From NCBI GenBank assembly GCA_947384955.1, contig CANDJC010000033.1:1-38874 (forward strand): a stretch of 38,874 nucleotides of DNA, in the 5' to 3' direction. This document shows positions 17,527 to 26,505 of the stretch, piece by piece. This stretch comes from an uncultured Eubacterium sp. (lineage in GTDB: Bacteria > Bacillota > Clostridia > Lachnospirales > Lachnospiraceae). Position 1 is the first letter of the stretch. The number at the start of each line of letters is the position of its first letter. Made by a program: the position numbers and the translations under genes. The notes beneath the pieces are model-generated. The model was not told where the DNA came from, ran no database searches, and saw nothing but the letters and a program-made list of their open reading frames with translations.

Positions 17527-17629
17527 ATTTGCTTTACACCTGCTATGCTGCTTTTAATAAATATATGACCCAGGTCTTTTGTATGTGATTTCATTTCTGC
17601 TGCTTTCTGTTCACTTCCTGCATATGTAT

Positions 17630-18301
17630 TTAGTTCTGTACATTTCTTGTATATCTGCATTTTGGATAATTGCTGCAGCCGTAAAACTCTCCATACCTGC
17701 CGCTTCTTTTTTTCAGTTCTCCGCCGCAGGACGGGCAGATTTCAATACTTATCTCATTTTGTATTCTGGCCAGCTGTTCGTAACATTTCTGATTGATAAT
17801 GCAGTCATTGAGTGCCCTGTGCGCACCGGAACTGTCAATCTGAAAATATACAGCCAGGTCTGTCAGCCTGTGATGCGGCAGCTTCGGCAGACACTGTCTT
17901 GCCATATAAAGGGTATCGATATAATTATTTTTGAAAACCCGGCCGGGCATCTGCGTCAGCGCCTGACAGATAAATTTCAGGTCAAAGGACTGTATATTGT
18001 GTCCGACAAGCACGTCTTCTCCGGCAAATGCCAGGAACTCCGGCAGTATATCTAAAAGCGGCGGCGCCTGTGCTGTCATTTCATCCGTAATTCCGTTTAC
18101 CTGTGTCGCCGCATACGGAATCGGACGGCCTGGATTGACCAGCGTGGAAAAAGTATCTGTAATCGCCGCGTTTTTTACCTTTAGTGCTGATATTTCTATA
18201 ATACTGTCACTGATATAGCTCGTGCCAGTTGTTTCCAAATCAAATACCACATAGTCCGGCACATATTTCACAAGCCGCTTTCCCATTGTGTCATTTTTCA
18301 T
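17630..18301 (-). CDS. DEDDh 3'-5' exonuclease fused to a topoisomerase-type zinc finger
   Basis: A 223-residue protein from the ATG at 18301, which has AAAGGAGC eight bases upstream. The exonuclease core shows FDLETTG (ExoI), [12 protein letters not shown] (ExoII) and GAHRALNDC (ExoIII with the DEDDh histidine), as in the epsilon subunit of DNA polymerase III and the PolC exonuclease domain. The C-terminal 40 residues form a four-cysteine finger, CPSCGGEL...YGCSNYPKC, of the kind at the end of type IA topoisomerases, which binds single-stranded DNA. It likely trims DNA or RNA ends in repair; no polymerase gene is adjacent. Confidence 0.88.
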   Translation of the reverse strand: MKNDTMGKRLVKYVPDYVVFDLETTGTSYISDSIIEISALKVKNAAITDTFSTLVNPGRPIPYAATQVNGITDEMTAQAPPLLDILPEFLAFAGEDVLVGHNIQSFDLKFICQALTQMPGRVFKNNYIDTLYMARQCLPKLPHHRLTDLAVYFQIDSSGAHRALNDCIINQKCYEQLARIQNEISIEICPSCGGELKKRSGRYGEFYGCSNYPKCRYTRNVQN

Positions 18302-18394
18302 CCGGCTGCTCCTTTTCTTTCGCATTTTCTTATTTTCTCTGCCCTGTCACCTTTGTACCCGCTCTCCAATATACTGTTAGCAGGAGGTTATAAC

Positions 18395-19195
18395 ATGAAT
18401 CACATCATTTTCATGGCGCTTGCTGCTACTTTAGGGACATGGTCTGTAACCGCGTTAGGCGCCGCAACCGTCGTATTTTTCAAATCCCCAAATGCCAGAC
18501 TACTGAACCTGATGCTGGGATTTGCATCAGGCGTTATGATTGCTGCCAGCTTCTGGTCGCTGCTCCAGCCTGCCATTGAACGCGCGCAGGCACAGGGAGG
18601 ATGCCCCGCCTATCTGGTCGCGACCGCGGGCTTTCTCTTTGGAGCAGTCTTTATGCGGGCTTCTGATAAAATTGTGTCCTATGCCAGAAGCCGGACAGAT
18701 TCCATACAGGGCAGAGCGGATGAACGTTTAAACCGAATCATCCTGCTCGTTTTATCCATTACGCTGCACAATATCCCGGAAGGTCTTGCCGTCGGCGTCG
18801 CTTTCGGGGCACTGCAAAACGGTTATACCACAGAAAGCCTGATGGGCGCTGTTACCATTGCCATTGGCATCGGACTGCAGAATTTCCCGGAAGGAGCCGC
18901 CGTGTCCCTGCCTCTCAGACGGGAAGGATTTTCCAGAAAAAAGAGTTTTCTTCTCGGCCAGGCATCTGGAATGGTTGAACCGGCAGCGGGCTTATGCGGC
19001 GCCCTGCTGGTCGTTTATGCCCAGGCCGTGCTGCCCTTTGCCCTTTCCTTTGCCGCAGGAGCCATGATTTTAGTCGCTGTACATGAACTGATACCGGAAT
19101 GCCAGAAAAATCAGAAAAACCAGCCCTATTTTGCAACAACGGGCATCGTGCTCGGATTTGCGGTTATGATGCTTTTAGATGTCATGCTTGGCTGA
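18395..19195 (+). CDS. ZIP-family divalent metal transporter
   Basis: A 266-residue inner-membrane protein with about eight helices. Conserved metal-site motifs are HNIPEGLAVGVAFGA in helix IV and GLQNFPEGAAVSLPL in helix V. The start at 18395 has CAGGAGG six bases upstream; the longer frame from 18353 has none. ZIP proteins of this bacterial ZupT/GufA-like type move zinc and sometimes iron or manganese into the cytoplasm. The gene is divergent from the exonuclease and convergent with the alarmone synthetase. No metal-regulator site was recognised. Confidence 0.9.
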   Translation: MNHIIFMALAATLGTWSVTALGAATVVFFKSPNARLLNLMLGFASGVMIAASFWSLLQPAIERAQAQGGCPAYLVATAGFLFGAVFMRASDKIVSYARSRTDSIQGRADERLNRIILLVLSITLHNIPEGLAVGVAFGALQNGYTTESLMGAVTIAIGIGLQNFPEGAAVSLPLRREGFSRKKSFLLGQASGMVEPAAGLCGALLVVYAQAVLPFALSFAAGAMILVAVHELIPECQKNQKNQPYFATTGIVLGFAVMMLLDVMLG

Positions 19196-19215
19196 ACCCC
19201 GCTTACACACAGGCA

Positions 19216-19248
19216 GGACTCTGCATGCCCTCCGGCCGCGCAGAGTCC
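19216..19248. terminator. Hairpin between convergent genes
   Basis: GGACTCTGC (19216-19224) pairs with GCAGAGTCC (19240-19248) around a 15-base loop, between the ZIP and alarmone synthetase stops. Neither side has a strong T run, so it may be a weak bidirectional terminator. Confidence 0.45.
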
Positions 19249-19259
19249 CGCATATAAAT

Positions 19260-20036
19260 TTATCCGATATTCATATCCATCCGGCTCAGCTTTTCTAACA
19301 GGATATCCTCCTCCGAAGGGGTGTCGGACGCCGCTTCAATCTGCTGGCGGATGCCTATCATTTTCTGATCCGTCAGCGCGATTACATCCGCGCACTCTTT
19401 CAGCTGCGCGATAATATCCTTCTGGTTTGGAATATTCTGTTTATATTTCAGCTGATGCTCCAGGCTTGCCCAGAAATCCATTGCAATCGTGCGAATCTGG
19501 ACTTCTGCCTTCATATATTTTTTATAATCTGCAAAAAATACGGGTACTTCTACAATCAGATGCAGGCTGCGGTAGCCGTTCGGTTTCGGGTCTATAATAT
19601 AATCCTTGCGTGTCACAAGCGTAATATCATCCTGTGATAAAAAAGCATCTGCGATTTCATAAATATCATCAATATACGAGCAGATAATGCGGATACCTGC
19701 CACATCACTTATGTACGATTCAATATTTTCAAGGGAAAAGCCGCAGCCGTAACGGTCTAATTTTTCCATAATGCTGTTCGTATGCTTCAGCCTTGTAGAA
19801 ATGGCGCTAATCGGATTACGCTGATACCGCACGCTGAACTCTGTATCAAGCACTTCAAATTTCGTCCGCACTTCCTTCACGGCACATGTATACATCATCA
19901 TCAGTTCCCGGTAGCCTACCAGCATGTCCATGAATTTTTTGGTCCTGTTTACTTTTTCAGGTGTATCTAACAGCGTAATCAGCCCTTCGGCAATCTCGCC
20001 TCCTAAAATATCGCCATCTTCTTCATAATTCTCCAT
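19260..20036 (-). CDS. Small alarmone synthetase (RelA/SpoT family, YjbM/YwaC type)
   Basis: A 258-residue, synthetase-only member that transfers pyrophosphate from ATP to GDP or GTP, making (p)ppGpp. Family segments are RLKHTNSIMEKL, SDVAGIRIICSY, the substrate loop DPKPNGYRSLHLIVEVP and EVQIRTIAMDFWASLEHQL. There is no HD hydrolase domain and no TGS/ACT regulatory part, so activity is probably controlled by transcription or oligomer state. GGAGG precedes the ATG by eight to nine bases. It stands as a single gene with its own extended -10 promoter. Confidence 0.9.
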   Translation of the reverse strand: MENYEEDGDILGGEIAEGLITLLDTPEKVNRTKKFMDMLVGYRELMMMYTCAVKEVRTKFEVLDTEFSVRYQRNPISAISTRLKHTNSIMEKLDRYGCGFSLENIESYISDVAGIRIICSYIDDIYEIADAFLSQDDITLVTRKDYIIDPKPNGYRSLHLIVEVPVFFADYKKYMKAEVQIRTIAMDFWASLEHQLKYKQNIPNQKDIIAQLKECADVIALTDQKMIGIRQQIEAASDTPSEEDILLEKLSRMDMNIG

Positions 20037-20119
20037 AAATGCTTCCTCCAGTTTCCGTTATTTTCTTAAATTTTAAAGCTGACTGTTCACACAGCAGCAG
20101 TTTAACAGATACCTGCCTC

Positions 20120-20128
20120 ATTATAGCA
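20120..20128 (-). promoter_or_regulatory. Extended -10 promoter of the alarmone synthetase
   Basis: TGCTATAAT on the minus strand gives an extended -10 about 85 bases before the ATG. No good -35 box is visible. Confidence 0.5.
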
Positions 20129-20214
20129 TACTATTAGCAAAATCTGCTAAAATTTCACCAAATTATCATAAACATTTAAGAAAATTTCCATAAACTGAAG
20201 CATGCTTCGCTTTA

Positions 20215-21165
20215 TCACTGAAATTCATCAATGATAGGCGGAATCTGGGACAGCATATTGTCCATATCCTCAAACATGGCGCTCTTTGTCGTGCCAAGCC
20301 TGTTCGCCTGCTCGATATTTTTGACTACCTTCTCATACTGCTTCTGTGTCCGCAGGAAAAATTCATTTACGCTCTGTAAAGCGGTCCTGGAATCTTCAAT
20401 CGCATTCGATATCTCTGACTGCACAGCCGTAGCGCCTTCTGCCGCCTGTGTAATATGGTCGAACATCTCATATGTATCATTTACTTTCTGAATGCTTCCG
20501 TGCAGCGCTTCCTGGGACGTGCTGATGCTTCCGTGCAGCCTGTCTGTGCCGCGCTCCACATCGCCGATATTATCCTCCACAGCTGCTACCAGGTTTTTAA
20601 TCTCATCCGCGAGCCGCTTGACTTCCACCGCAACAATCGCAAACCCCTTGCCGTGCTCTCCGGCTCTTGCGGCTTCAATCGATGCATTTAACGCAAGAAT
20701 ATTGGTCTGGTCGGCAATGGATGTAATCTGGTTTGTACTGGATTTTATCTGCTTAATGGATTCCAGAAAATCCCCGAACGTCTGCTCCATTTCCTCAAAG
20801 TGGGTTTCCACCTTCATCGTCTGGTCTTTTAAAGACTCTACCTCATTTTGAACCGTAACGACCGAGCCGTTTATTTCATTTTTTACCGCTTCAAACTGCC
20901 CGGACACCTCTCCGATATTCGAAAAAATCTGCTCAAAATCATCCAGCTTTTCTTTAAATTTTCCAGATTCGCCTAATACTCCGTTAAAAGAATCGCTTAC
21001 CTTGCTAAGCGCCTGCAGGGAATATACTTCATTTTCCACAATCTCTTTCTGGCGCTCTTTTACGCTTCCGGCTACGTGCAGCACCGGGTACAAATCGTTT
21101 TTTCCGGCACGTTTTTTTCCAAAATCATTTGATGTCTTTTTTTCCTGCCTTGATTTAAACAGCAT
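20215..21165 (-). CDS. Soluble methyl-accepting chemotaxis-type receptor
   Basis: A 316-residue receptor with no transmembrane helix and no recognised N-terminal sensor. After a basic start (MLFKSRQEKKTSNDFGKK) comes a long coiled coil. The signalling hairpin tip near the middle includes TSIADQTNILALNASIEAAR and GFAIVAVEVKRLADE. The start at 21165 has AAAGGAGGC seven bases upstream, and the FIST gene stop lies 22 bases before it. The likely role is a cytoplasmic signalling subunit that relays input from the FIST protein to a CheA/CheW-type or other partner; no che genes are in the window. Confidence 0.9.
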   Translation of the reverse strand: MLFKSRQEKKTSNDFGKKRAGKNDLYPVLHVAGSVKERQKEIVENEVYSLQALSKVSDSFNGVLGESGKFKEKLDDFEQIFSNIGEVSGQFEAVKNEINGSVVTVQNEVESLKDQTMKVETHFEEMEQTFGDFLESIKQIKSSTNQITSIADQTNILALNASIEAARAGEHGKGFAIVAVEVKRLADEIKNLVAAVEDNIGDVERGTDRLHGSISTSQEALHGSIQKVNDTYEMFDHITQAAEGATAVQSEISNAIEDSRTALQSVNEFFLRTQKQYEKVVKNIEQANRLGTTKSAMFEDMDNMLSQIPPIIDEFQ

Positions 21166-21187
21166 ATGGCTGCCTCCTTTACTAGCT

Positions 21188-22243
21188 TTACTCAAATACC
21201 ACACAGGTCATGGACTGGTTCACAAACTGATTATTGAAATGCTCCCCGTATCCAACAAGGCCTGCATGATTTCCCAAAGCAGCCATTTCCTGTAAATATT
21301 CCTGCATATAATGATTTTCCGTAAATAATAAATAGCGGAATAAGCAGTTTATCGAAAAAACCGCTGAAATTCTTGAAAAGTCTCTGCGAATCTTTTGTAT
21401 GGTCCGTTTCACAATCGCCCGGTAGTCTCCTAACTCCAGCATAACCAGCACATCAGAGTCATTGACCTGGCGAAAGCACGCAAGCGCGTTTCCATTTACT
21501 TCTTTTATAGATATGATGCACATATCATTACCATTGATTTTTCCAAACGGATTTTTAAAAGTCTGTGACTGAATATCTTTTTCTGATATATGCAGAATGC
21601 TCTGATAGACCTGTTTGGCCGGTTTGCCATCCAGCTCTCCTATGATATATTCTGCTTTATCTGTCTTTGATGCTACAAAACGGTAACTGCCCATTTGATG
21701 ATAGATATTTTCTTTGTACGCCCTGACTCTTCCATTGTGATTTTTTATAAGCGCATATGCCGCAGCGTCTTCATAAATCCTGCCATTCACGGAAATCCTG
21801 CCGCCGTCTCCCGTTCCGCCTGCCAGAGAAATGTTCCTGTGTTTTAATACACTGTGAATCGTATTTAAAACACAGGCATCGTTCCCGGAACAAAAATCAA
21901 TGCATACCGTATCGCTTTCAGAGGCTCCTATTTTCTCGACATCCTCTTTCAGGCGGCGGATATATTTGACCGGCATAACAGACGCCTGTTCGAGTACGTT
22001 TGTTACAGCGCTTACACCGTCATAGAATGCCGCAATGCCGACGCCTTTTTCTACAACCCTGGTATCATAGCTCATCCCGATGCATCCGATGCTGGGCACG
22101 TTTGGATATATCTCCTGCAGTTTTTTAACATGCTCTTCAAACTGTCCGCTGTTTGACATCAGCATAATCAGCTGCGGACTGCTCAGCCCGCGCAGGGCTT
22201 CTTTTATATCGCCGCTCTGGCTTATTCCAAAAAACTGTTTCAC
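21188..22243 (-). CDS. FIST-domain sensor protein
   Basis: FIST N domain in roughly residues 20-200 (including SIGCIGMSYDTRVVEKGVGI and SLAGGTGDGGR) followed by a FIST C domain (residues around 215-340, with NALACFRQVNDSDVLVML and GYGEHFNNQF). This family is thought to bind small ligands, perhaps amino acids, and occurs with chemotaxis and signalling genes. I used the GTG at 22243, which has GGGGA about eight bases upstream; a TTG at 22258 is the alternative. It is in operon with the soluble receptor, so it probably acts as that receptor's detached sensor. The product is cytoplasmic. Confidence 0.85.
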   Translation of the reverse strand: MKQFFGISQSGDIKEALRGLSSPQLIMLMSNSGQFEEHVKKLQEIYPNVPSIGCIGMSYDTRVVEKGVGIAAFYDGVSAVTNVLEQASVMPVKYIRRLKEDVEKIGASESDTVCIDFCSGNDACVLNTIHSVLKHRNISLAGGTGDGGRISVNGRIYEDAAAYALIKNHNGRVRAYKENIYHQMGSYRFVASKTDKAEYIIGELDGKPAKQVYQSILHISEKDIQSQTFKNPFGKINGNDMCIISIKEVNGNALACFRQVNDSDVLVMLELGDYRAIVKRTIQKIRRDFSRISAVFSINCLFRYLLFTENHYMQEYLQEMAALGNHAGLVGYGEHFNNQFVNQSMTCVVFE

Positions 22244-22294
22244 TATTGTTTTCCCCAATCATTTGTTTTCGTAATTATTATTATGACTGCATTT

Positions 22295-22324
22295 ATTATA
22301 CTTGATATACGGGGTGGAGGTCAA
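22295..22324 (-). promoter_or_regulatory. Promoter of the FIST-receptor operon
   Basis: TTGACC (22319-22324) and TATAAT (22295-22300) on the minus strand are separated by 18 bases. The leader to the GTG start is about 45 bases. Confidence 0.65.
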
Positions 22325-22384
22325 TGGGTATTTTATTTTGTTTCAGAAATCTGGATTTGGGGTGCGGGTGGAGATTTTGCGGAC

Positions 22385-22413
22385 GCTGGAGGGAGAAAGT
22401 TTTTCCCTCCAGC
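22385..22413. repeat. Short intergenic palindrome related to the element at 38.3 kb
   Basis: GCTGGAGGGA (22385-22394) pairs perfectly with TCCCTCCAGC (22404-22413). The flanks, GGACGCTGGA before and GAATTTACGCTG about 26 bases after, match the flanks of the large inverted repeat at 38265-38544, so the two are copies of one dispersed element. The rest of the 22,325-22,646 gap holds no gene that I can support. Confidence 0.65.
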
Positions 22414-22646
22414 TGACTGTGGTAAAATTTAGGTTATCGGAATTTACGCTGAGGCAGTTATATTGGTTTTCGCCGGCTTATTAAGGAAAATGAGTAATGG
22501 AATTGTCTGCTGTATTAAATTTGGACAATGCAAAATGTAAGGCTCCGGCAGATGAACGAAATTTAATCTGTGAATGATGTAAATCTGAATCTGTTATATT
22601 TATGTTCAGATAAAATAACATTAGTTTACAAGTTTTTAGGTTTTAA

Positions 22647-24111
22647 CACCCGTTTACAACTTTTTACAAAAATTAAATACAAACCCATCTTTTCATAGTA
22701 TAATTTAAGCGACTAACCAAAAATCATACGAAAGAAGATGCGTTTGTATTTACCGCTTATTATACATGAAAAATTCCATCTTGGACAGACTGAAAAATTA
22801 TTTTAATGAATATTTTTCGGACGCAACGAAACCCACTGCCAGAAACCTGTTTCTTATTGTTGTTTCCATACTGGCGCTGGACATTTTCCGTTCTGTGCGT
22901 TTTGCCCACAGGCATGTGCTTTCAAAACTGTCAAACACATCACTGAATGCGTATTACTATGCGCTTAAAACTGGCAGGCTGGATCATGAATCGTGGAGGG
23001 ACGTGACATTATCCAAAGCTTTGAAGGTAATTCCCAGCCGGCTGGATGCCCAGCCTCTGTTCCTTTCCATTGACGATACAATGGTTGAAAAGGAAGGTGA
23101 AAAATTCGAACTCCGCTCAAGACTCTTTGACCATGCGGCACATAACGGATCTAATTACCTGAACGGGCACTGCATGGTAAGCATCCTGCTGTCATTCCCG
23201 GTTTTAGCGGACGGTTTCATACGTTATCTGTCCATCCCGCTTGGATACCGGATCTGGGATAAAAAGCAGACAAAGCTGGAAATCGCCGCTGAAATGGTGC
23301 GCCATGCTGTGGACAGCATCGGTCCAGACAGGCAGGTGTTCCTGCTCTGCGACAGCTGGTATCCAAAAGGATGTGTTGCAGGCCTTGTGGGCGAATTCCA
23401 AAATCTTGACATCATATGTAATGCAAGGATAGATACCGTCATGTATGACCTTCCGCCGGGACGCACAGGAAAACGGGGCCGCCCAAAGAAATATGACGAA
23501 TGCCTGTCGCCGGAGGATTTTGAACTGGAATCCCCAAAAACCGGAGACTGTAAGATCGGCGTGCGCCCGGTTCTGACCAGGCTCTGGGGAGAGCGGGTAG
23601 TTTATGCCGTTGTCACGCTCCCGAAAAGCGGGAATGGAAGCCACAGGCTTTTCTTCTGCACAAAAAACCCGGAAAGCATCATCATAGACTACAGCAGCTG
23701 CGAAGATGAAACAATCCGCAGCTATGGGAAAGAAAATGAAAAGTTCCTCCCAGTCGCCTGTTATTCGCCGCGCTGGAACATTGAAGTATCGTACTATGAA
23801 AGCAAGACTTTCTGGTCACTGGAAGAATACTGCGTACGCAGCCGTGAAGGCATCGAACGTCTTAAACCTGGAGTGCATCGCTTACAGTGCCATGACGCTG
23901 CTTCCATACAGTGATGGATCCTTTTCACGCTACCAGTCTGCGAGCGCACAGGAAACCCGTTTAGGCATTGGGCAGCAGATTCAAGCCAGCATAATATTTA
24001 GCAGTTTCGCAGAATCCCTCGAAACTGTAAAAAAAGCGCGGCCATTTATTAAAATAATAGAGAGCTACGTTTTATCAGGGTTCAAAAAAATCCAAAAGTT
24101 GTAAACTGGTG
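22647..24111 (+). mobile_element. Insertion sequence with DDE transposase (IS4/IS701-like)
   Basis: The imperfect terminal inverted repeats are CACCCGTTTACAACTTTTT (22647-22665) and, on the opposite strand, CACCAGTTTACAACTTTTG (24093-24111), matching at 17 of 19 positions. They enclose a single transposase gene read from left to right. The element is about 1.47 kb. I could not identify a clear target duplication, so the exact ends may differ by one or two bases. It lies between the FIST promoter region and the 3' end of the glycan locus. The family is judged from the transposase only. Confidence 0.75.
22766..24104 (+). pseudogene. DDE transposase, frameshifted near its end
   Basis: The first frame encodes 382 residues with FLSIDDTMVEK (first Asp), FLLCDSWYP (second Asp) and WNIEVSYYESKTFW (probable Glu). 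It then ends in an unrelated tail after GIERLKPGV. The second frame continues the expected C-terminus, NLECIAYSAMTLLPYS, to a stop at 24104. The switch lies at CGTCTTAAACCTGG near 23862-23872; removing one A would give GIERLNLECIAY. The full product would be about 445 residues. It is probably an inactive copy, although +1 recoding or a base-call error cannot be excluded. The fold resembles IS4/IS701-type transposases. Confidence 0.75.
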
Positions 24112-24573
24112 CTGTAATTATCAAAACGAAATTTTTTCACTTTGATTCCATCAAAATATACACTCTTTGCAAAATCAAAAAACGCGCTGCACTTTCCATC
24201 CCAATACCATCGAAAGGAAAAACACACATTCCACCTTACCAGCAAACGCAAAAAAACCTCACCGACTCCCAGTTTCATTCCTGAAAATCAGCAAGGTTTT
24301 ATATGTCATTGAAGTATTTTATTCTCTACGTAATACGGCGTGAGATGAAAATTGTTGCCAAACTGTTGCCAGAGCCTAAGCAAATCTGCTTGCAACCCGC
24401 ATAAACACTGACCTCTTTTTCCCAATCCCATCACTCGAACTCTATTATACTCAAATAGCTGCAAAATTTAATGCAAATTTTCAAAAATGTAATAAAACCG
24501 AGCCCATCTTTAGGATTTAACACTGTGAATAGCAAAAATCAGACAGTGACAGATAGCGTATATCACCCCCTAT
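24112..24573. other. Intergenic region, possible remnant sequence
   Basis: The region is AT-rich and holds AAAACCT/AGGTTTT arms around 24254-24300. It also has a short minus-strand open frame (GSGNSLATIFISRR, about 24345-24400) of unknown origin. The frame lacks a start and is not convincing as a gene. No tRNA or terminator with a clear T tract was seen. Confidence 0.35.
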
Positions 24574-25686
24574 TCAGCATACAATATCTCTGCACCACTT
24601 CCACGGCAGTTTTGAAATACCTGCAGCCAGAAGCAAGCTGATTACATAGATTCCCACACACGGAAATACCGAAGTCTGTATCTGTACCCAGGAATCACTT
24701 GCCACCTTCATCCATGCTAAGCCCACAGCATAATGAATACAGTAAATCCCCTGTGTATATCCTGCTATCCGTACAGCTGCTTTGGATAATAATCCAGAAA
24801 CTGTCTTTACAGGCATATCATAGCATAAAATAGCAAGGAGAAGCACCGCCAGTATCTGAACCGGAATCCCGTAACCAAAATGTTTTGGCTGAAAATACAT
24901 TTCCAGTTCATGGAATACATAAAAAAGCCACAAGAGTTCAAATATGCAGACTGCGTATATATAAACCCAAAAGCAGCCCGCTGCGGCTTTCATTTTATGA
25001 AAATTTACATGTGACAGAGCCATTCCGGCTGCTGCAGACGGCAGCAGTTCCGCCAGTCTTCCAAGAGGATAACACATTTCATATGGAAAATAAGCAAAAA
25101 TATCATAATTACAGCCGCTGTATACAGATACAGCGGCTCCTGCCGTAATACATATCAGCACAGCTGCTGCTGTCTTTTTCTGAAACAAAGCAAACATTCC
25201 GGTAAATAAAACTGTCAGAACCATCATAACCCAGTTAAAGTACATAACAGCTTCTAACGGCGTGTGCCCCATAAGAAACTGAAAGCCCAGTTCCTTCAAA
25301 CCATAGCATATCCGCCTTTTAAAAACAACAGACGACACATTATAAACCCAGAACATTATAAGCGGCCAGATAAGATACGGCTTCAGCAGCCGGAACATCC
25401 GCTTCTGCAGCTTTTTGAAACTGCCGCATTCTATGCTTTCTGCTGAAAAATAGAATGCCAGCAGAACAAAGCCATGCACAGCACATGACCTGGCAGAATC
25501 CAGCATCTCATAAAACCCGCTGCTCCTGTCATTTACCCAGAAGTGACACAGAACAACACAAAAACTAAAAAATACTCTTAAAACATCAAATCCTGCAATC
25601 CGTCCTGCCCCCCCCCCCCGCATGCCTTTATCCAGTTCCCTTTTCATACTCCTCTCAGTCATTCCAGATAATTCGTCTTTCTTCAT
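24574..25686 (-). CDS. Membrane acyltransferase (acyltransferase 3 family), phase-variable
   Basis: A 370-residue integral membrane protein with about ten helices. Its first helix region, AGFDVLRVFFSFCVVLCHFW, holds the acyltransferase-3 R...H motif. Such enzymes add acetyl or other short acyl groups to surface sugars. Codons 23-26 are formed by a run of 12 G that encodes Gly-Gly-Gly. At 12 bases the frame is open; 11 or 13 would give a stop within about 15 codons. GAGAGG lies about 11 bases before the ATG. It is the last gene of the glycan locus, adjacent to the IS. The expected role is acylation of the fucosylated glycan. Confidence 0.85.
   Translation of the reverse strand: MKKDELSGMTERSMKRELDKGMRGGGAGRIAGFDVLRVFFSFCVVLCHFWVNDRSSGFYEMLDSARSCAVHGFVLLAFYFSAESIECGSFKKLQKRMFRLLKPYLIWPLIMFWVYNVSSVVFKRRICYGLKELGFQFLMGHTPLEAVMYFNWVMMVLTVLFTGMFALFQKKTAAAVLICITAGAAVSVYSGCNYDIFAYFPYEMCYPLGRLAELLPSAAAGMALSHVNFHKMKAAAGCFWVYIYAVCIFELLWLFYVFHELEMYFQPKHFGYGIPVQILAVLLLAILCYDMPVKTVSGLLSKAAVRIAGYTQGIYCIHYAVGLAWMKVASDSWVQIQTSVFPCVGIYVISLLLAAGISKLPWKWCRDIVC
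25608..25619. repeat. Homopolymer tract (12 C; 12 G on coding strand) in the acyltransferase gene
   Basis: Twelve uninterrupted C, read as G on the coding strand, near the 5' end of the gene. The frame is open as sequenced. Its length and position fit an on/off slipped-strand switch. Confidence 0.85.
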
Positions 25687-25712
25687 GATTCTTAATACCT
25701 CTCAGATTCTCT

Positions 25713-26066
25713 TCACGCCGCATCATCATATTTTAAAGCCTTTTCTGCTACTCCCCCCCCCGCGTATTCACCGCTCCGTTCCTGAGTATTATGAAAAACT
25801 GCTTCATTTCTCACCAGAGCCATTTCAAAATCCCTCCGGTCTTTTGCCCGCAGATTTTCCAGTATCAGTCCGGCAAAAAAAGACTGTATAGATGCAATCA
25901 GCGCAAAGCCGCAGACAATCAGTGTCGGAAAGCGTTCCACAAAACCCGTAAGCAGAAACTCCTCGAATACCGGCAGAAAGAAACCGAGAGCAGCCAGCGC
26001 AAGCAGCAGTGCTATTATGCCAAAAAATGCAAACGGCTTATAATTGCGAAACATCTTTATTATCAT
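25713..26066 (-). CDS. Membrane tail of a GT2 (DPM1/GtrB-like) glycosyltransferase, N-terminal domain missing
   Basis: The 117 residues match the C-terminal membrane part of polyprenyl-phosphate glycosyltransferases. Two helices (about 13-31 and 46-66) surround TGFVERFPTLIV, and LILENLRAKDRRDFEMAL follows. The catalytic GT-A domain, normally about 220 residues, is absent. The start overlaps the preceding gene (ATGA), so it may still be translated. A nine-G tract encodes Gly-Gly-Gly near residues 103-105; other lengths change only the last few residues. It could be a remnant of a deletion or a stand-alone membrane partner. Confidence 0.6.
   Translation of the reverse strand: MIIKMFRNYKPFAFFGIIALLLALAALGFFLPVFEEFLLTGFVERFPTLIVCGFALIASIQSFFAGLILENLRAKDRRDFEMALVRNEAVFHNTQERSGEYAGGGVAEKALKYDDAA
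25753..25761. repeat. Nine-C tract (G on coding strand) in the GT2-tail gene
   Basis: Nine uninterrupted C, encoding Gly-Gly-Gly in the sequenced frame. Eight G would give a stop (GAG TAG) at once; ten would give a stop after about eight codons. Confidence 0.8.
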
Positions 26067-26467
26067 GCAGATAACCCGGATTCCGTCTGTGTATAAAAAA
26101 TCAGATTTGAGTCCATAACCAGAGGAGCAGTCAGAATAAAAACAGCTGCCAGTATCAGGCCGGCTATATTTTTCATTCTGCCTTCTTTCGAAAATTTCGA
26201 AATCTCTAATCTATCGAATGACGGAAGATACAGGCTCAGCAAAAAAATCTGTAAAGCCCGGTACAGAGTTCTTTCTCTGTAAACTCCGCCGCTCAGCCTG
26301 CACCACAAAAACTCTGTCAGCTGCCGCATAAATCCGAACGGAAATAAAAACAGAGATGATAAAATAAATGCCATCGGAATCATCCGTCCTGCTTTTTCTT
26401 TAAAAATCAGAACCATAATTCCTGTCATATTCAAAATAAAAATCAAAGGTCCAAAAAATTCTGCCAT
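26063..26467 (-). CDS. Small polytopic membrane protein of unknown function
   Basis: A 134-residue protein with about three or four helices (near 3-20, 30-50 and 102-120). It contains FMRQLTEFLWCRLSGGVYRER in a loop. I used the ATG at 26467 because ATGGAGGGC lies about five bases upstream; the frame extends to 26491. It overlaps the GT2-tail start by four bases and follows a methyltransferase gene. It is not recognised as a family. It may be a truncated glycosyltransferase or polymerase, since its neighbours are truncated, or a genuine small partner of the GT2 tail. Confidence 0.5.
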   Translation of the reverse strand: MAEFFGPLIFILNMTGIMVLIFKEKAGRMIPMAFILSSLFLFPFGFMRQLTEFLWCRLSGGVYRERTLYRALQIFLLSLYLPSFDRLEISKFSKEGRMKNIAGLILAAVFILTAPLVMDSNLIFYTQTESGLSA

Positions 26468-26505
26468 ACTGCCCTCCATAAATACCGCCATCTGCTGCCA
26501 CGGTC

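Noticed and set aside
22766-24104. Programmed frameshifting to make a full transposase
   Set aside because: The site does not match a usual -1 slippery heptamer in the right phase; a single-base insertion is simpler, though not excluded.
24075-24278. 67-residue minus-strand frame next to the IS right end
   Set aside because: It crosses the terminal repeat, has no ribosome site and no known domain.
24340-24400. Possible integrase C-terminal remnant (GSGNSLATIF)
   Set aside because: The open stretch is too short and carries no catalytic motif; listed only as unidentified sequence.
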